From the NCBI GenBank assembly GCA_033439295.1, contig JAVTLE010000014.1, positions 4,154,001 through 4,218,000 of the forward strand: a DNA stretch of 64,000 nt, given 5' to 3'. This document shows, in pieces, positions 46,748 through 57,311 of the stretch. The stretch is from Deuterostichococcus epilithicus (taxonomy: Eukaryota > Chlorophyta > Trebouxiophyceae > Prasiolales > Stichococcaceae). Numbering within the stretch: the first letter of the stretch is position 1; the number at the start of each line of letters is the position of its first letter. The notes under the pieces are model-generated. The model saw nothing but the letters and a program-made list of their open reading frames with translations. It searched no databases and was not told the origin of the DNA. A program made the position numbers and the translations under genes.

Positions 46748-48743
46748 ATGAACAGCCTGCTAAAGCCCACGACAGCAACGCCCTTCGTGCAGTGTCGCAC
46801 GCCCTGCGGTCTGGCGCGGCCGGCACGGCGACAGAGGCTTGTATGCTGCGGTAAGCTGGAAGCGCGAGCGGAACATTTTAGTGCCAAGCAAGCTGACGTT
46901 GGGCATGCACACGTACATACTCTGCCATGGTATTGCTGCTGTTTGGCTTCCGTTCAGCAGGAGTGCTTGATGCTCAGCCGCGTTGAAGGTATGATGGTGC
47001 CTGACACTCTTGGGCCATCAAAGACGATTGAAGCGATCGTGCGTCAGGCTGTTGCCGACTTTTCGCACGCCGCGCCACTGCGGGTCATCATCTGACGCAC
47101 CAATTGTGTGTTTTCGCAGCGTCGCAGCAGCAGGGACGGCAGCAGGACAGCCAGAGCATGCCGCGCGTCAGCGGCTTCCTGGCCGGCCTGGCGGCAGCGG
47201 CAGTTGCCTTCCACTCAGGCCCAGCACAGGCGGTGGTCCGACTGCCGCCTCTGCAAGACTGTGAGCAGCCGTCTATTCGATGGCTGTCTCAATCTGTTTC
47301 AATCAAGGTTTTTGCCATCTGTCTGATTGGTCAATCATGGCAAGGCAGATTCCTCCACGCTCTCTGTGTCCTTGCTTGTTGTTCATGGCTGACCAAGACT
47401 CTGGAGCCTGACAAAGGTGTCGCATGTCCAATGCAGACCCGGACAGATGCGAGCTGGCATTCACGGGCAACACCATTGGCCAGGTGCGCTGGCTCGTGCA
47501 AAGCAATGATCGAGTTTCCAACTGACCTAGATGCTACTGTTTCACAAAGTCTTGTGCACCGCCCATCCGCATCTGCCTTCGTCGAATCCATTCCGTGCAC
47601 GACACGACCACCAGATCGTTGCAGAGCCATCACACTGGAGATCTGGATACTTCCCTCCTGGTGGCTCATGCGCAGGTCACCTCACATTTGTCTGTGTCGA
47701 TCCTTCATCGATTCCACAGGCCAACGCCGTGAGCGACAAGTTGCTGGACCTGCGGCAGTGCAAGCTGCACGGCGCGGACCTGCACGGCAAGACGCTGTCA
47801 GGCGGCATTTTTGTGGACGCGGACCTGTCGGGCTCCAACCTGCAGGAGGCGGTCTTCAGCAAGGCCTACGCCATCAGTGCCAACTTCTCGGGTGGGAGCA
47901 GCCTGCGGGTCTCCTGTGTGCGCACACCCGGCTCCATTATTTTTGCGGGCGACCATGTTGGTTCGAAAATGTGTGGGGTAGTGGCATCAGCTCTGTGGGT
48001 GCTTGGCTTTGCAGGCGCCCGCTGACTGATGCCTGCAAGTCGAAGGATGTTATCGTGCGGGGCATCACAGGGCCTTTTGGGCCATTAGTGCAGCACAGCA
48101 GTGCCTGCAAAGCCACACCACATGGGTCGGCATGCACTGGTGGCCCTGCTGCAGCTCCTGCATTGGGACCACGGGTTGCTGGCAGCCTCTCTGTACTCAC
48201 AGCTCAGCACCCTTCAGAGCTCCGCCTGCGTCTTCAGATGTGCGCCTGCTCTACATCAGTCAAAGTTTTTGTTCCGCCGCGCAGGCGCCGACTTCACCAA
48301 TGCCGTTGTTGATCGCGTGGCTTTCGACAAGGCGGACCTGAGCAACACCAACTTCACCAACGCGGTCATCACTGGCACCACCTTCGTCGGCACCAACCTT
48401 GATGGCGCCTCCTTTGAAGACGCGCTGGTCGGCAATGAGGACGTCAAGCGCCTGTGAGTGGTCCATATGCTGCTGGAGACCTCTGAATGGCTCCTCAAAT
48501 CCGGGGAGCTCCATAGGGTCAGCAGCATTCGCCATTCTGAGTTCGATCACTAGGGCTGTCTCGTCACGCCATCTGTGCGCATGGCCAGGACGTGGGAGCG
48601 ATATGTCGGTCCTGTCATGTGGGTCACTGCATAGTGTGTGCATCCGCAGGTGCGAGAACCCGACGCTCACTGGCGAGAGCCGCCTGCAGGTTGGCTGCCG
48701 GGTGGGCGAGAAGTCGGCTGCCGATAGGGCGAAGATCCGCTAA
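46748..48743 (+). CDS. Thylakoid-lumen pentapeptide-repeat protein (TL17/TL15-like)
   Basis: Six exons: 46748-46850, 47120-47260, 47437-47483, 47720-47891, 48285-48453, 48650-48743; 241 aa. The first 40 residues are Arg/Ser/Thr/Ala-rich without acids (plastid transit peptide). A hydrophobic stretch, SGFLAGLAAAAVAFHSGPAQA, then resembles a thylakoid transfer signal with an AxA cut; only one Arg precedes it, so a twin-arginine route is not obvious. The mature part reads PDRCELAFTGNTIGQAN, DKLLDLRQCKLHGADLHGK and then A(D/N)Lxx-type pentapeptides (VDADLSGSNLQEAVFSKAY, ADFTNAVVDRVAFDKADLS, NTNFTNAVITGTTF), ending GNEDVKRLCENPTLTGESR and GCR. These match plant lumenal pentapeptide proteins of 15-17 kDa. 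Their biochemical role is unsettled; the fold is a quadrilateral beta helix. Confidence 0.9.
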
Positions 48744-49295
48744 TGGCGCTATGACTGGCAATATTTCGGTGACGCAACATAACGATGCTGCAACACTGCA
48801 AGAGGCAAATCGGCGCATCTTCAGGCAGTTTTTGTTGGGTACTTGCGGGTCAGTCCATTATTACTCCATTGCAGCCTCCGCAATCTAGGGAACCATCATG
48901 CAGTATGAGATTTGAGAAGAAGCAGATCACAGATTGAACCAGTGCAGTCTCAACATAGCACCTTTCTGCAACCACCACGTCATAGCTCTTTGCTCAACTC
49001 GCAGCATGCACAGCAGTGTCCAAAGGAGCTTGGCAGCGTTGCACACCCTTGAGTTGTAGCAGAACGATCGCCCTCTAGGTGCTCTTACTCTCAGCGTGTG
49101 TGCTGAGAGGCCCTGCTCGTCCTGTCTTGCAACCTCTCAAGCATATGTACAATGCAGCCTTCACGACGCGGCTTCGCCGCAGCAGTGTGCCAATCGGGCT
49201 GCTCCGCAGTCAGGCCAGACCCAGTGCCCGCCCCGCTCACCGCCGGACGTCGTCCTTCCGAACCTCGCCACCTTGTCCCTTTCCACTGTAGGCCC
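48744..49295. other. Intergenic region between convergent genes
   Basis: 3' UTRs of the lumenal protein (plus) and the LRR protein (minus). No gene recognised. Confidence 0.5.
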
Positions 49296-52200
49296 TCACT
49301 CGTCCTCATCGGGTGCAGCGTACATCTCGTCCAGCAGCCGCTGCATCGTGCCGGCCTGCATGGTAGACAGCATCACACGCTGCATGTGTACCTGCTGTGT
49401 GACTGCCTGGGTTTTCAGCGCCGTTGCCCTCCAGCGGAATCAGCTGCCAGGACCCCAAAGCCCGCTGCACAATTACTTTCAGGGCGTGCGGTGCAGGGAA
49501 GCCTAATGTAGCCTAACCTGAGTGGGGGCGGCTTTCCGTGTGCGTCAGGTGCTACAAAAAAAAATTTCAGCACTAAATGAGCGACCAGTTCTCGCCTGCT
49601 CATACTGGAAGTCGACCAGCGCCGGCAGCGCGCTGCGCAGCTCCTCGGCGGCGGCTGCCGCCAGCGGCAGATCCGGCAGTGCCAGGTGGCGCAGCCCAGT
49701 CAGCCCACGCAGCGTCTCAAGGCCCTCGGGTCCCAGCTCGGCCAGCCCCTGCACACCGTCCTGGACCTGCTCGTCACGCCGAAACGGCGTCATGCACAGC
49801 GTTTCGTGACAAAACGATGGTGCTCTGGTTTGGTGCCTGAACCCTTCGGCCCCAGCTCCGCCAGCCCCTGCACACCGACCCAGACCTGTTCAGGCTGAAG
49901 CCGCCCCGGGATGACGACGGCGATGAGAGCACAGCAAGACGCAGCTCCTACGTGGTTTGTGGGTGCGGCTTTTGGGACGCTTCACTCTGCTCGCCGAAAG
50001 GTTTAGAAAGAAAAGTCCAGCATGTCAAGCCATGCCAAAATGCAAGGGGCGACAGCGGAGCGCACATTGAGGTTGAGGACCTGCAGCCGCGTCAGCGGCT
50101 TGAGGTTGGTGATGTCCTCATCTTTCAGGTCTTCAATGAACGCCATCTTGAGCGACGTCAGGCCTGCAGGGCGGATCCGGAGGACATGGGCCCGGCATGG
50201 GGAGTCATGAAGGAGAACGGCGCTCGAGAGTCACCCTTGCAGTGAGTGCGCCTGCTGCGATACAGGAGCTCCTCTGCTGCGACGGTAGAGCACACTCAGT
50301 TGAGGCTTCCAGGCCATGGCGTGGCCATCTCAACACGTTGACGAGGGAGCAGCCGACCTCATGCTGCTGTGACTGCTGCCGCAACGGTGCCATGGCTGCA
50401 CACTGGATGTCGAACTGATGTGACACACCGGTGAGGAATTGGGCGGTCAGGAACTGATCAGTGGTGACAACTTGAAAAGTGGGGAGCTGACTCACTGGTC
50501 AGGAACTGGATGGCGGCCAGCGGGTCGTCGTCGCCGAGCTCCAGGCAGCTGCTCAGGTTGAGAGACGCCAGGCCGCTGACGCAGCGCAGCGCGTGCAGGC
50601 CGTCACCCGACAGCTGCGCAGCGTGCAAAACTCGCAATCATTGAGGCGTCCAGCCGCCTTCATGGCACAGGAGACACGCTGCCGCAAAGCGGACAGCGGA
50701 TGGCCCCAAAGGTCTCGTGGCACCAAGCCATGCCGCCAAACGCCACACAGCTCCAAGCCCTGAAACCCTAAACCAAGCTCAGAATGCCGCCACACATGCT
50801 GAGGTGATTGCATCCTGCGCCACTCGGATGACTGCCGCCCTGCAGCAGCTCGGGTTGGGTCCATTGGTGGACAGGTTCGGCTTGCTCACCGACTGGCAAT
50901 CAGCGAGGCTCAGCCGCTGCAGCCGCGGCTGGTGTTCCAGCGCCAGCAGGCCCGCGTCATCCACCTCCGTCGATGCCACTTCTAGGTGCACCAGCGCCGG
51001 CAGCGGCGGCAGCGTCCGCAGCGTCACCTGCAGAGGGTGGCCGCAAGCTGTCGTGGCCGGTCGCGGGGCCGACGCTGGCGTATCGAGAGCAGACACACTG
51101 GCGCTGGCAGCGGCGGCAGCGTCCGAAGTGCCAACTGCAGGGTCGGGAAGGTTCGAGTTGTCATACTCGTGAGAGGTCAGGCAAGCACGCATACAAACAC
51201 GCATGACACAACATGTGAAACTGACCCGGCAGCCTGTGGATGCATGGACGTCCATGCTGCAAGAGCACGGGTCAACCAAACGACACAAGACATCCCTGGC
51301 CCTGACTGCCGCCATATCACGTCCATTCCTGCAATTGGACTTGGACCCTCGGTCGGCAAACGGCTGACAAATGCACATAGCAGAGGTAGTGACTGTACGG
51401 GATCGAGCGTCGCCGTTCGGCCGCGCCTGCGAGGCGCCGCTGAGGTTGAGTGACGTCAGCGCAGCCAGGCTGCGCAACCCCGCGACGCCATCGTCGCTCA
51501 GCTCCGCGCTCTGAGACAGGTCCAGCACCTGCAGCCGCGTCAGGCCGCCAATGGCGCGCGCGGCGCCGTCACCGATGCCGCACATCGCGACCGTCAGCGC
51601 CGTCAGCCTGCGGGTGTAAGGCAGCAGCAACCAGGTGTGGGCCCCGGCGGCAGGCAGTCGACAAGTAATTGGTGTGATGATGCAGGAAAACACATGAGCG
51701 GTGTCGCTTCCAGTTTCGACCTTGGACTGCACACCAGGACAGTTGAGCAGCGGCGCTGGCTGCGCACGAACAGAGCAGCAAGTGATCTGGCCATCGGCCA
51801 GCGGCGCATCTTCACAGCAAACCACAGTGAAAATTTCGGTCGGAGTCCAGAAGGCAGCCAAGGCAAGCAGGTGCGCTTCTGCGGAGTGCATATGTCCACC
51901 TGGTGAGGCCGGAGACTGCAGGCACGAGGTATGCATCGTCCACGCCGCCCAGCTCGTACAGCCGCAGCTGCTGCAGCTGCACCAGGGCGGAGAAGGCCGC
52001 AACGCCGGCCTGCGGGCCAGTAGCACTCCCTGTCAAATCCCTGTCGATGGGGTTGCCTAGGCCTGGCCCACACATGTGAACGGGCTTGATCCGGTGGCGG
52101 CTGGCGCTGCATTGGGGCGGGGCAGCACGCGGTCGCTGCAAGGGGAACCTGCCAAGTTCAAGTGGTGCCAAGCGGCCTGACCTCGGATCCTCAGATCCGC

Positions 52201-53450
52201 AAAGCCATTCATGACAGAGCAGCGCAGGTTTGGGAACTCGGAAACACCAGTCGGCAATCTCGCACCCCCAGCTCGGCGCAGCGGCTAATGGACAGGCGCT
52301 CCAGGCTGGTGAGGCTCGTGGCGATCGCCCTCGCGGCCGTGTCCGTCAGACCAGTGCCCGAGGCGCTCCTGTACATGAACGGTGCAGCATTGATGATCAT
52401 CTTGTTTTGGCTGCGCCACACCTGAACTTGAAGCAGCCTCTTGTATGCGACATGATGCCCTGCTGTGCCAGGGAGCGCCCAGCCGCCACAATCCAACGCA
52501 TTGCCATGATGCACCAAAAGATCGTCGAGCAGGTGTGGGAGCCACCCCCAACCTGCGGGCCCGCGTCTGCGTCATGTCGCCGGCGTAGGACAGCGCCGTG
52601 AGCGCCGGCCCCAGCGGCGCCAGTTGCGCGACTGCGGCCGGGCTGACGCCAAAGTTCAGGCCCAGCGCCCGCAGCCGCCGCAGCCCCTGCAGTGCACAGC
52701 ACCATCGTCAGTGGGCAGGGCAGGTCTCGCACCCCAGAGGCACCGCCTCCTGTGGACAAACTCAGACAGACACTGGTGGCAGCTGTCGGCAGGCAAGCCT
52801 TCCTATGTCTCTGCAGCAGAAGCTGCTGTGTCAGCACAGCGTGTCAAGTTGTGACTCGACGGTTCAAAGTCGGCTGAGCACCACATGTTGATTGCAGGCA
52901 GACACGGCTGCGCTCACCAGGAGCGCTGGTAGGGATTCATCAGTCACGCGCAGCGCCATGCGACTCTCGTCGGGGTTGACCTCCCGCACATTACGAAACT
53001 GCCGAAGCAGCTGCGACAGGGCCGGCTCGCGGACCACCGCAGACGGCTCCAGCTCCTGCCGAGGCGGCAGATGCACGAATCGTGAGCGTGGAAAATCTAT
53101 AAGCAGGCGGGTCAGGGCTCCATAATGGCAGCTGCCCCATATCCGCCGGGCCGTGGCGGATAGTGTGCATGCTGCGGGAGCTGCGCTGTGGCTTGCCAGC
53201 TCTCAGCAGATTGCGTCGGCCAACCAACGATGGAGGAGTTGATCCTCACTTCGATGCACTCATTGACCATCGCCCGCCACCGCCGGCTGACCAGTCGCAT
53301 GGCTGGCAGCGTGGCCCTGGCGTCGGGCGACGCCCGCACTGCAGCCAGCACGCGCTCAAACAGGTCCGTGAACTCGCCGCCAGCGTCCGGGGAGCCCCAG
53401 GCGCCGGGCGCTGCCCCGCGTGAAGCGGTCCTTGCCGACTTCCTCGGCAT
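49296..53450 (-). CDS. F-box-like leucine-rich-repeat protein (505 aa)
   Basis: Eleven exons: 53225-53450, 52918-53096, 52553-52686, 52266-52368, 51900-52009, 51427-51607, 50890-51027, 50496-50613, 50066-50163, 49596-49766, 49296-49355. The N-terminus has an F-box-like helix set (FERVLAAVRASPDAR, PAMRLVSRRWRAMVNE). The rest is mostly leucine-rich repeats of the cysteine-containing type: LRALGLNFGVSPAAVAQL, LTDTAARAIATSLTSLERL, LQQLRLYELGGVDDAYLV, LQVLDLSQSAELSDDGVAGL, LVHLEVASTEVDDAGLLAL, LQRLSLADCQS, LASLNLSSCLELGDDD, LTSLKMAFIEDLKDEDI, LTGLRHLALPDL. The tail is acidic (AAPDEDE). Introns 6 and 10 need GC donors (CGCAG|GCGCGG and AGCAG|GCGAGA) for the phase to hold. Likely a substrate receptor of an SCF-type ubiquitin ligase; the target is unknown. 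The F-box is weak, so a plain LRR protein is the alternative. Confidence 0.8.
49838..49888 (-). repeat. Duplicated start of LRR-gene exon 10 (intronic pseudo-exon)
   Basis: About 48 nt with its own acceptor (tgaacag) read VWVGVQGLAELGPKG, against VQDGVQGLAELGPEG at the start of the real exon 10 (49766 leftwards). The copy lies upstream in the same intron and same phase but quickly loses similarity. Confidence 0.85.
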
Positions 53451-53892
53451 GCTAGCTCCGGCTGCGCCGTGGTCTCCAGGAGACAGCCAGGACAGCAGAA
53501 AATGCTGCCAGGTTTGAAAGAGTCGCTGGCGGTGGCAGATGCCGGTCCAAGGGAGATGCCTGAGGGGGCGCAGCGCGGGTGCGGGCGCGGCGCCCTAAAT
53601 TGCGAGTGCGGCAGGCTGTCGCAATGTCGGAGGAGCCAGCGGCCCGACTTACAGTCTCCAGCTGGCCGCTTGTGGCGCAGTGGGCGACGCGGTCTTGCAG
53701 TTGGTGGAAGATGGAATCTGAAACAAGCTCCACGTTTTGAAATGCAGTTGCTGACGAGCTTCCATGACGGATTACCATTTGCATCGGACATCAACCAAGT
53801 TTCGAGGATCAGACAAGCGTCCGCAGATCAGAGATCGTGAGCATCTTTCTCGTGCCCGGCACTGCTAGCAGATCAGCAGCCAGGCGAGCACG
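53451..53892. other. Divergent intergenic region LRR gene / FAM185A-like gene
   Basis: Upstream region shared by two divergent genes. No element can be named. Confidence 0.5.
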
Positions 53893-56800
53893 ATGCTGCG
53901 GGTCATCACTACTAGAACGGTGTTCGAAGACGCGTGCTTGGGACACATCCTGCGCGGCTTGTGTGGCTCGTCATGCGCAAGTGCGATCTGCGCGCTCGGG
54001 CTGCCGATGCAGAACCGGCAGGTGTGCATCGATCCTGCGTCAGCATTTGGCGCGGCGGCAGCCGGCAATGCCAGAAGCAGCACAGCAACCGGCGCAGTCG
54101 CCAGCCTCAAAACAACGTCTATAGCTCACGGCGGCTTTTCGCATGCCGCTGGCATGCACTCAGCGGCGTGCTGGGCCGCCCAAGCATCCGCCGCAGCCGA
54201 CCCTACGGCAGCACAGCGCAGCATGCCGATTTCGCCCGGCAGCCAGGTCATCATTGCTCTAAGGCATTCGCCGGTGGACGTGCATATTCTCACGAACGAC
54301 GACCCTGAGGCGGTTAGCTGGAAGGTGGGGCTTGCTGCTTCTATTGCGTATTGTGCGTCAGCTGGCCCCCGCATAAGCGGCTGCCTCCAGGCGTGTGTAA
54401 CGCGACATAATGCTGTGTCACAAATCTGGGAGAAGGAAAGGAAACCTGATTTTTCGGCCCTCTGCAATGATAGGACGGCAGCCTGCTGGTCAACAGCGGA
54501 CCGCCAGGAGTGATTGAAGTCGCGCTTGGGGCGGGTGCCACAGCGTCACCAGACTCCGGCCCAGTCATCTTGCGAGTGCCGCCGCGCTTTTGCAGTGTCG
54601 ACGTCACCACTGGAGGTGTTTCAGCACGCACTGCCTCCCTTGTATGCGGCTTACTGGTCGCATGGCAAATAAATTCCGGGATGTCGCATCCAGCAGGAGG
54701 GCATGCGGCTGCGTCAGGTGTGCACATCACAGCGGAAGGCTTTCAGAAAACCTCGCAGATCCCCAAAATCTGATGTCTCTGACGTGCAGGCGGCAACGTG
54801 AAGGTGCAGGCCATCAAGGAGGGGTCGCTGACGGTGGAGTCGAATGGTGGTGATGTGCATGTTGGCAGCATGGCTGGCGCTACAGCCGAGCTGCTCACAG
54901 CAGGCAAGCGGCCACTGGGCTGCTCCTTGATGGCCAGCGAGTCCACAATACATGAGCTGAGCAGAACAATCCTCCCCAACTTGGACACGGTCCAACGTCA
55001 TCCCTTGTGTCTTTGCTGTCTCGGATTCTCCTCCGGCCTCACAGCCTATCACATGCTCACAGGCGGCAGCGTGACTGGCAGCATCACCGCCGAAAAGGTG
55101 TTCGTGCACACGGACAGTGGCAGCGGCGCAGGCAGCGGAGACGTCCGCCTGGACAAGCTGCTCGCCAAGGCAAGCCTCTGGGAATTTCACTCGGCCCCCG
55201 GCTCTTAAGTCGGGTCCTTTCATCTGCTGCAGTGTCCGACTTTGATGGTGGTGCGTCTGGGGGCAACACCATGGCCCTGGTAACGAGGAGTTGCATCAGA
55301 GCTGTGCGGTGGTTCATCTGTCAAGCGGTGTATCTATCCCTGTCGAACAGGAAGCGGTGATCCTGGCCAGGGACGTGAACAGTGACACCCCGCAAGCAGC
55401 GCCGCCACAGCCCAGCGCCCGCTGGGGCGGCGTGCACGTGACGGCGCTGTATGCTGAGGAGGCGCACATAAAGACAGGCGAGGTTCAATGCCACCTCTTC
55501 TGGGCCAGATCCGCCCCCTTTTGAGCCGCTGCAGATCGTGCTACAATGCAGCGTCAGATGCATTTGCAAGTCAACCTGTCTGGTGATCCTGCACACAGCA
55601 CAGGACAGTCTGGTGCACCCGGAACACAGCACAGGCAGATCAGCGGCGCAGGCGGCTGATGGACGGCCAACGTCGGTGTAGAAATATAAAACATGCTCGC
55701 AGGCATTGCCTCAAATATGAAGAATGCTCGCAGGCAGTGCCCCCATCAGTATCGGCACCCTGTCTTGCTCCGCCGATGGCACCTTCCTGTCAGGCGGCGG
55801 GCCCGTGACGGTCGGCGGCCTCGACGGCACGCTGCGCATCATCTCAGGAATGTTGCAGCTAACCTTACCGTACGAATCATGATTCGCAGAAACGTTGTTA
55901 CGACTGCTCTTTGTGGCAGTGCGCTGCTACCGTGGTTTGTGCAGCATCCTGTGCTTCAATTTCTGGGCTGGATCAGCTATCCCTAGCAGATGGATGCCCG
56001 TCTTGGATGGGGTTGCGGCATTGCCACTGGGTCCACTGGCAATGTGCTGCTTTGTGCTGTGCCAGCTGCTGCTGACTGGGTCTCCGCAATTGACGGCTAC
56101 GGAGTGCGCTCCTTCCGCTTGGGGCGGGTCATGTCATGATCTCGGCATGCTCGGGAGCCTCCCTCACCATACAAATTCACCGTCACCATTTACATGCTGA
56201 CTTTTCTCATGCAATCCGCAGCTGGCGGCGACGTGGAGCTGCAGCTGCAACGCAATGTGGCGGAGGTGCACGTCAACAGCATGGCGGACGCCGGCATTTC
56301 CCTTACGAAAGCTGCGGCGCCGGCCGGTGGCGGCGCGGCGGCCGATGGGAGCCAGGCGCGCGGCGGCACAATCCGCTGCAGAGTGGACCCGTCTGTCAGC
56401 GCGGTGCTGGCGACCTGCTGCGACGACCTGCACGTCGACACCGCTCTGCCCTTCAAGGCAAGATTGTTGAGTCAGCTTCGAATGCTGCCCTATCACTGCG
56501 GCATGCCAGTGTGCTGGAACTGGTTGCATCGATAGAAAACGCCTGCACAGGATATGTGTAGTCAGCTGGCTCTCCTGCCGAGTCTCCTGAGCTCGCCAGC
56601 TGAAGCGATGGCGGAGCTGTCTCCCACATGATGCGGTGGCAGCGCATTCCATTAGTGCAGCCTCGGTCTCGAGCAGACAGATGAGCTCCCCACTCAGCAT
56701 GCAGCATGCACTGCGCACAGGCGAGGCTGGTGAAGGAACACGTGATCACAGCGTATATCGGGCCGGTAGCTACGCCAAACGGCGCCGATGACGCGGCGGC

Positions 56801-57023
56801 GCAGACACAGGAGGATGATGGGGCGGATGTCACTGCCGCTGAGGCGCCGACAAAGCATATTTCGCTCGACGCTGGCGAGCACGGCCGAATCGAGCTGTCG
56901 GCCCGCAGCTGGTTCGACGGCGTGAAGGAGAAATTTGGCAACCGGGGCGGCGGCGGCGCCAGCGGTGTCACTGCGCACGACACGGGCCAAAGCAGCGGCA
57001 GGGACTGGGTACCGACCTCCTGA
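53893..57023 (+). CDS. FAM185A-like DUF4097 beta-solenoid protein (about 515 aa)
   Basis: Eight exons: 53893-54324, 54474-54615, 54790-54876, 55063-55169, 55351-55477, 55734-55847, 56222-56457, 56721-57023; about 515 aa in consistent phase. After an N-terminal region with VIIALRHSPVDVHILTNDD, repeating Gly-Gly/Asp-Val rungs follow: GNVKVQAIKEGSLTVESNGG, DVHVGSMAG, SVTGSITAEKVFVHTDSGS, GDVRLDKLLAK, ISIGTLSCSADG, PVTVGGLDGTLRIISAGG, DVELQLQRNVAEVHVN. The C-terminus is FAM185A-like: KHISLDAGEHGRIELSARSW and FDGVKEKFG. This is the DUF4097 adhesin-like fold. Function is unknown even in animals. The splicing is odd: introns 4, 5 and 7 start with GC (AAG|GCAAGC, ACAG|GCGAGG, AAG|GCAAGA), intron 3 probably also (CTG|GCGCTA), and intron 6 seems to start with GA (CAG|GAATGT). 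The first-exon start is the first ATG in the open frame; the first 50 residues could hide an intron. Confidence 0.75.
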
Positions 57024-57311
57024 GGCGACCGTGTCGCGACGTGCGTGCTGCGGGCAAATTGCATTGTAGCAGCGTCACAGCGTCAGGCATATCGGCAGTT
57101 GGCCTGGCAGCCGGCAAAGACCAAGGAGGATGGTATGTGCCAGCTGGCAAGTAGATCTATATCACAGTGTACTGCAGCACTGCATCGAATTTGATGTCGA
57201 AGCCCTTTTTCAGAGCTGTCAGCAGAGGTTCGACGAGGTCCTGTGCTGAGTTTGACCCCGACGGCGGCTTTCGCCTGCTAGGTACTCTCGATGCTCGTCG
57301 AACTATGATCG
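57024..57311. other. Short intergenic region
   Basis: Between two plus-strand genes; nothing recognised. Confidence 0.5.
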
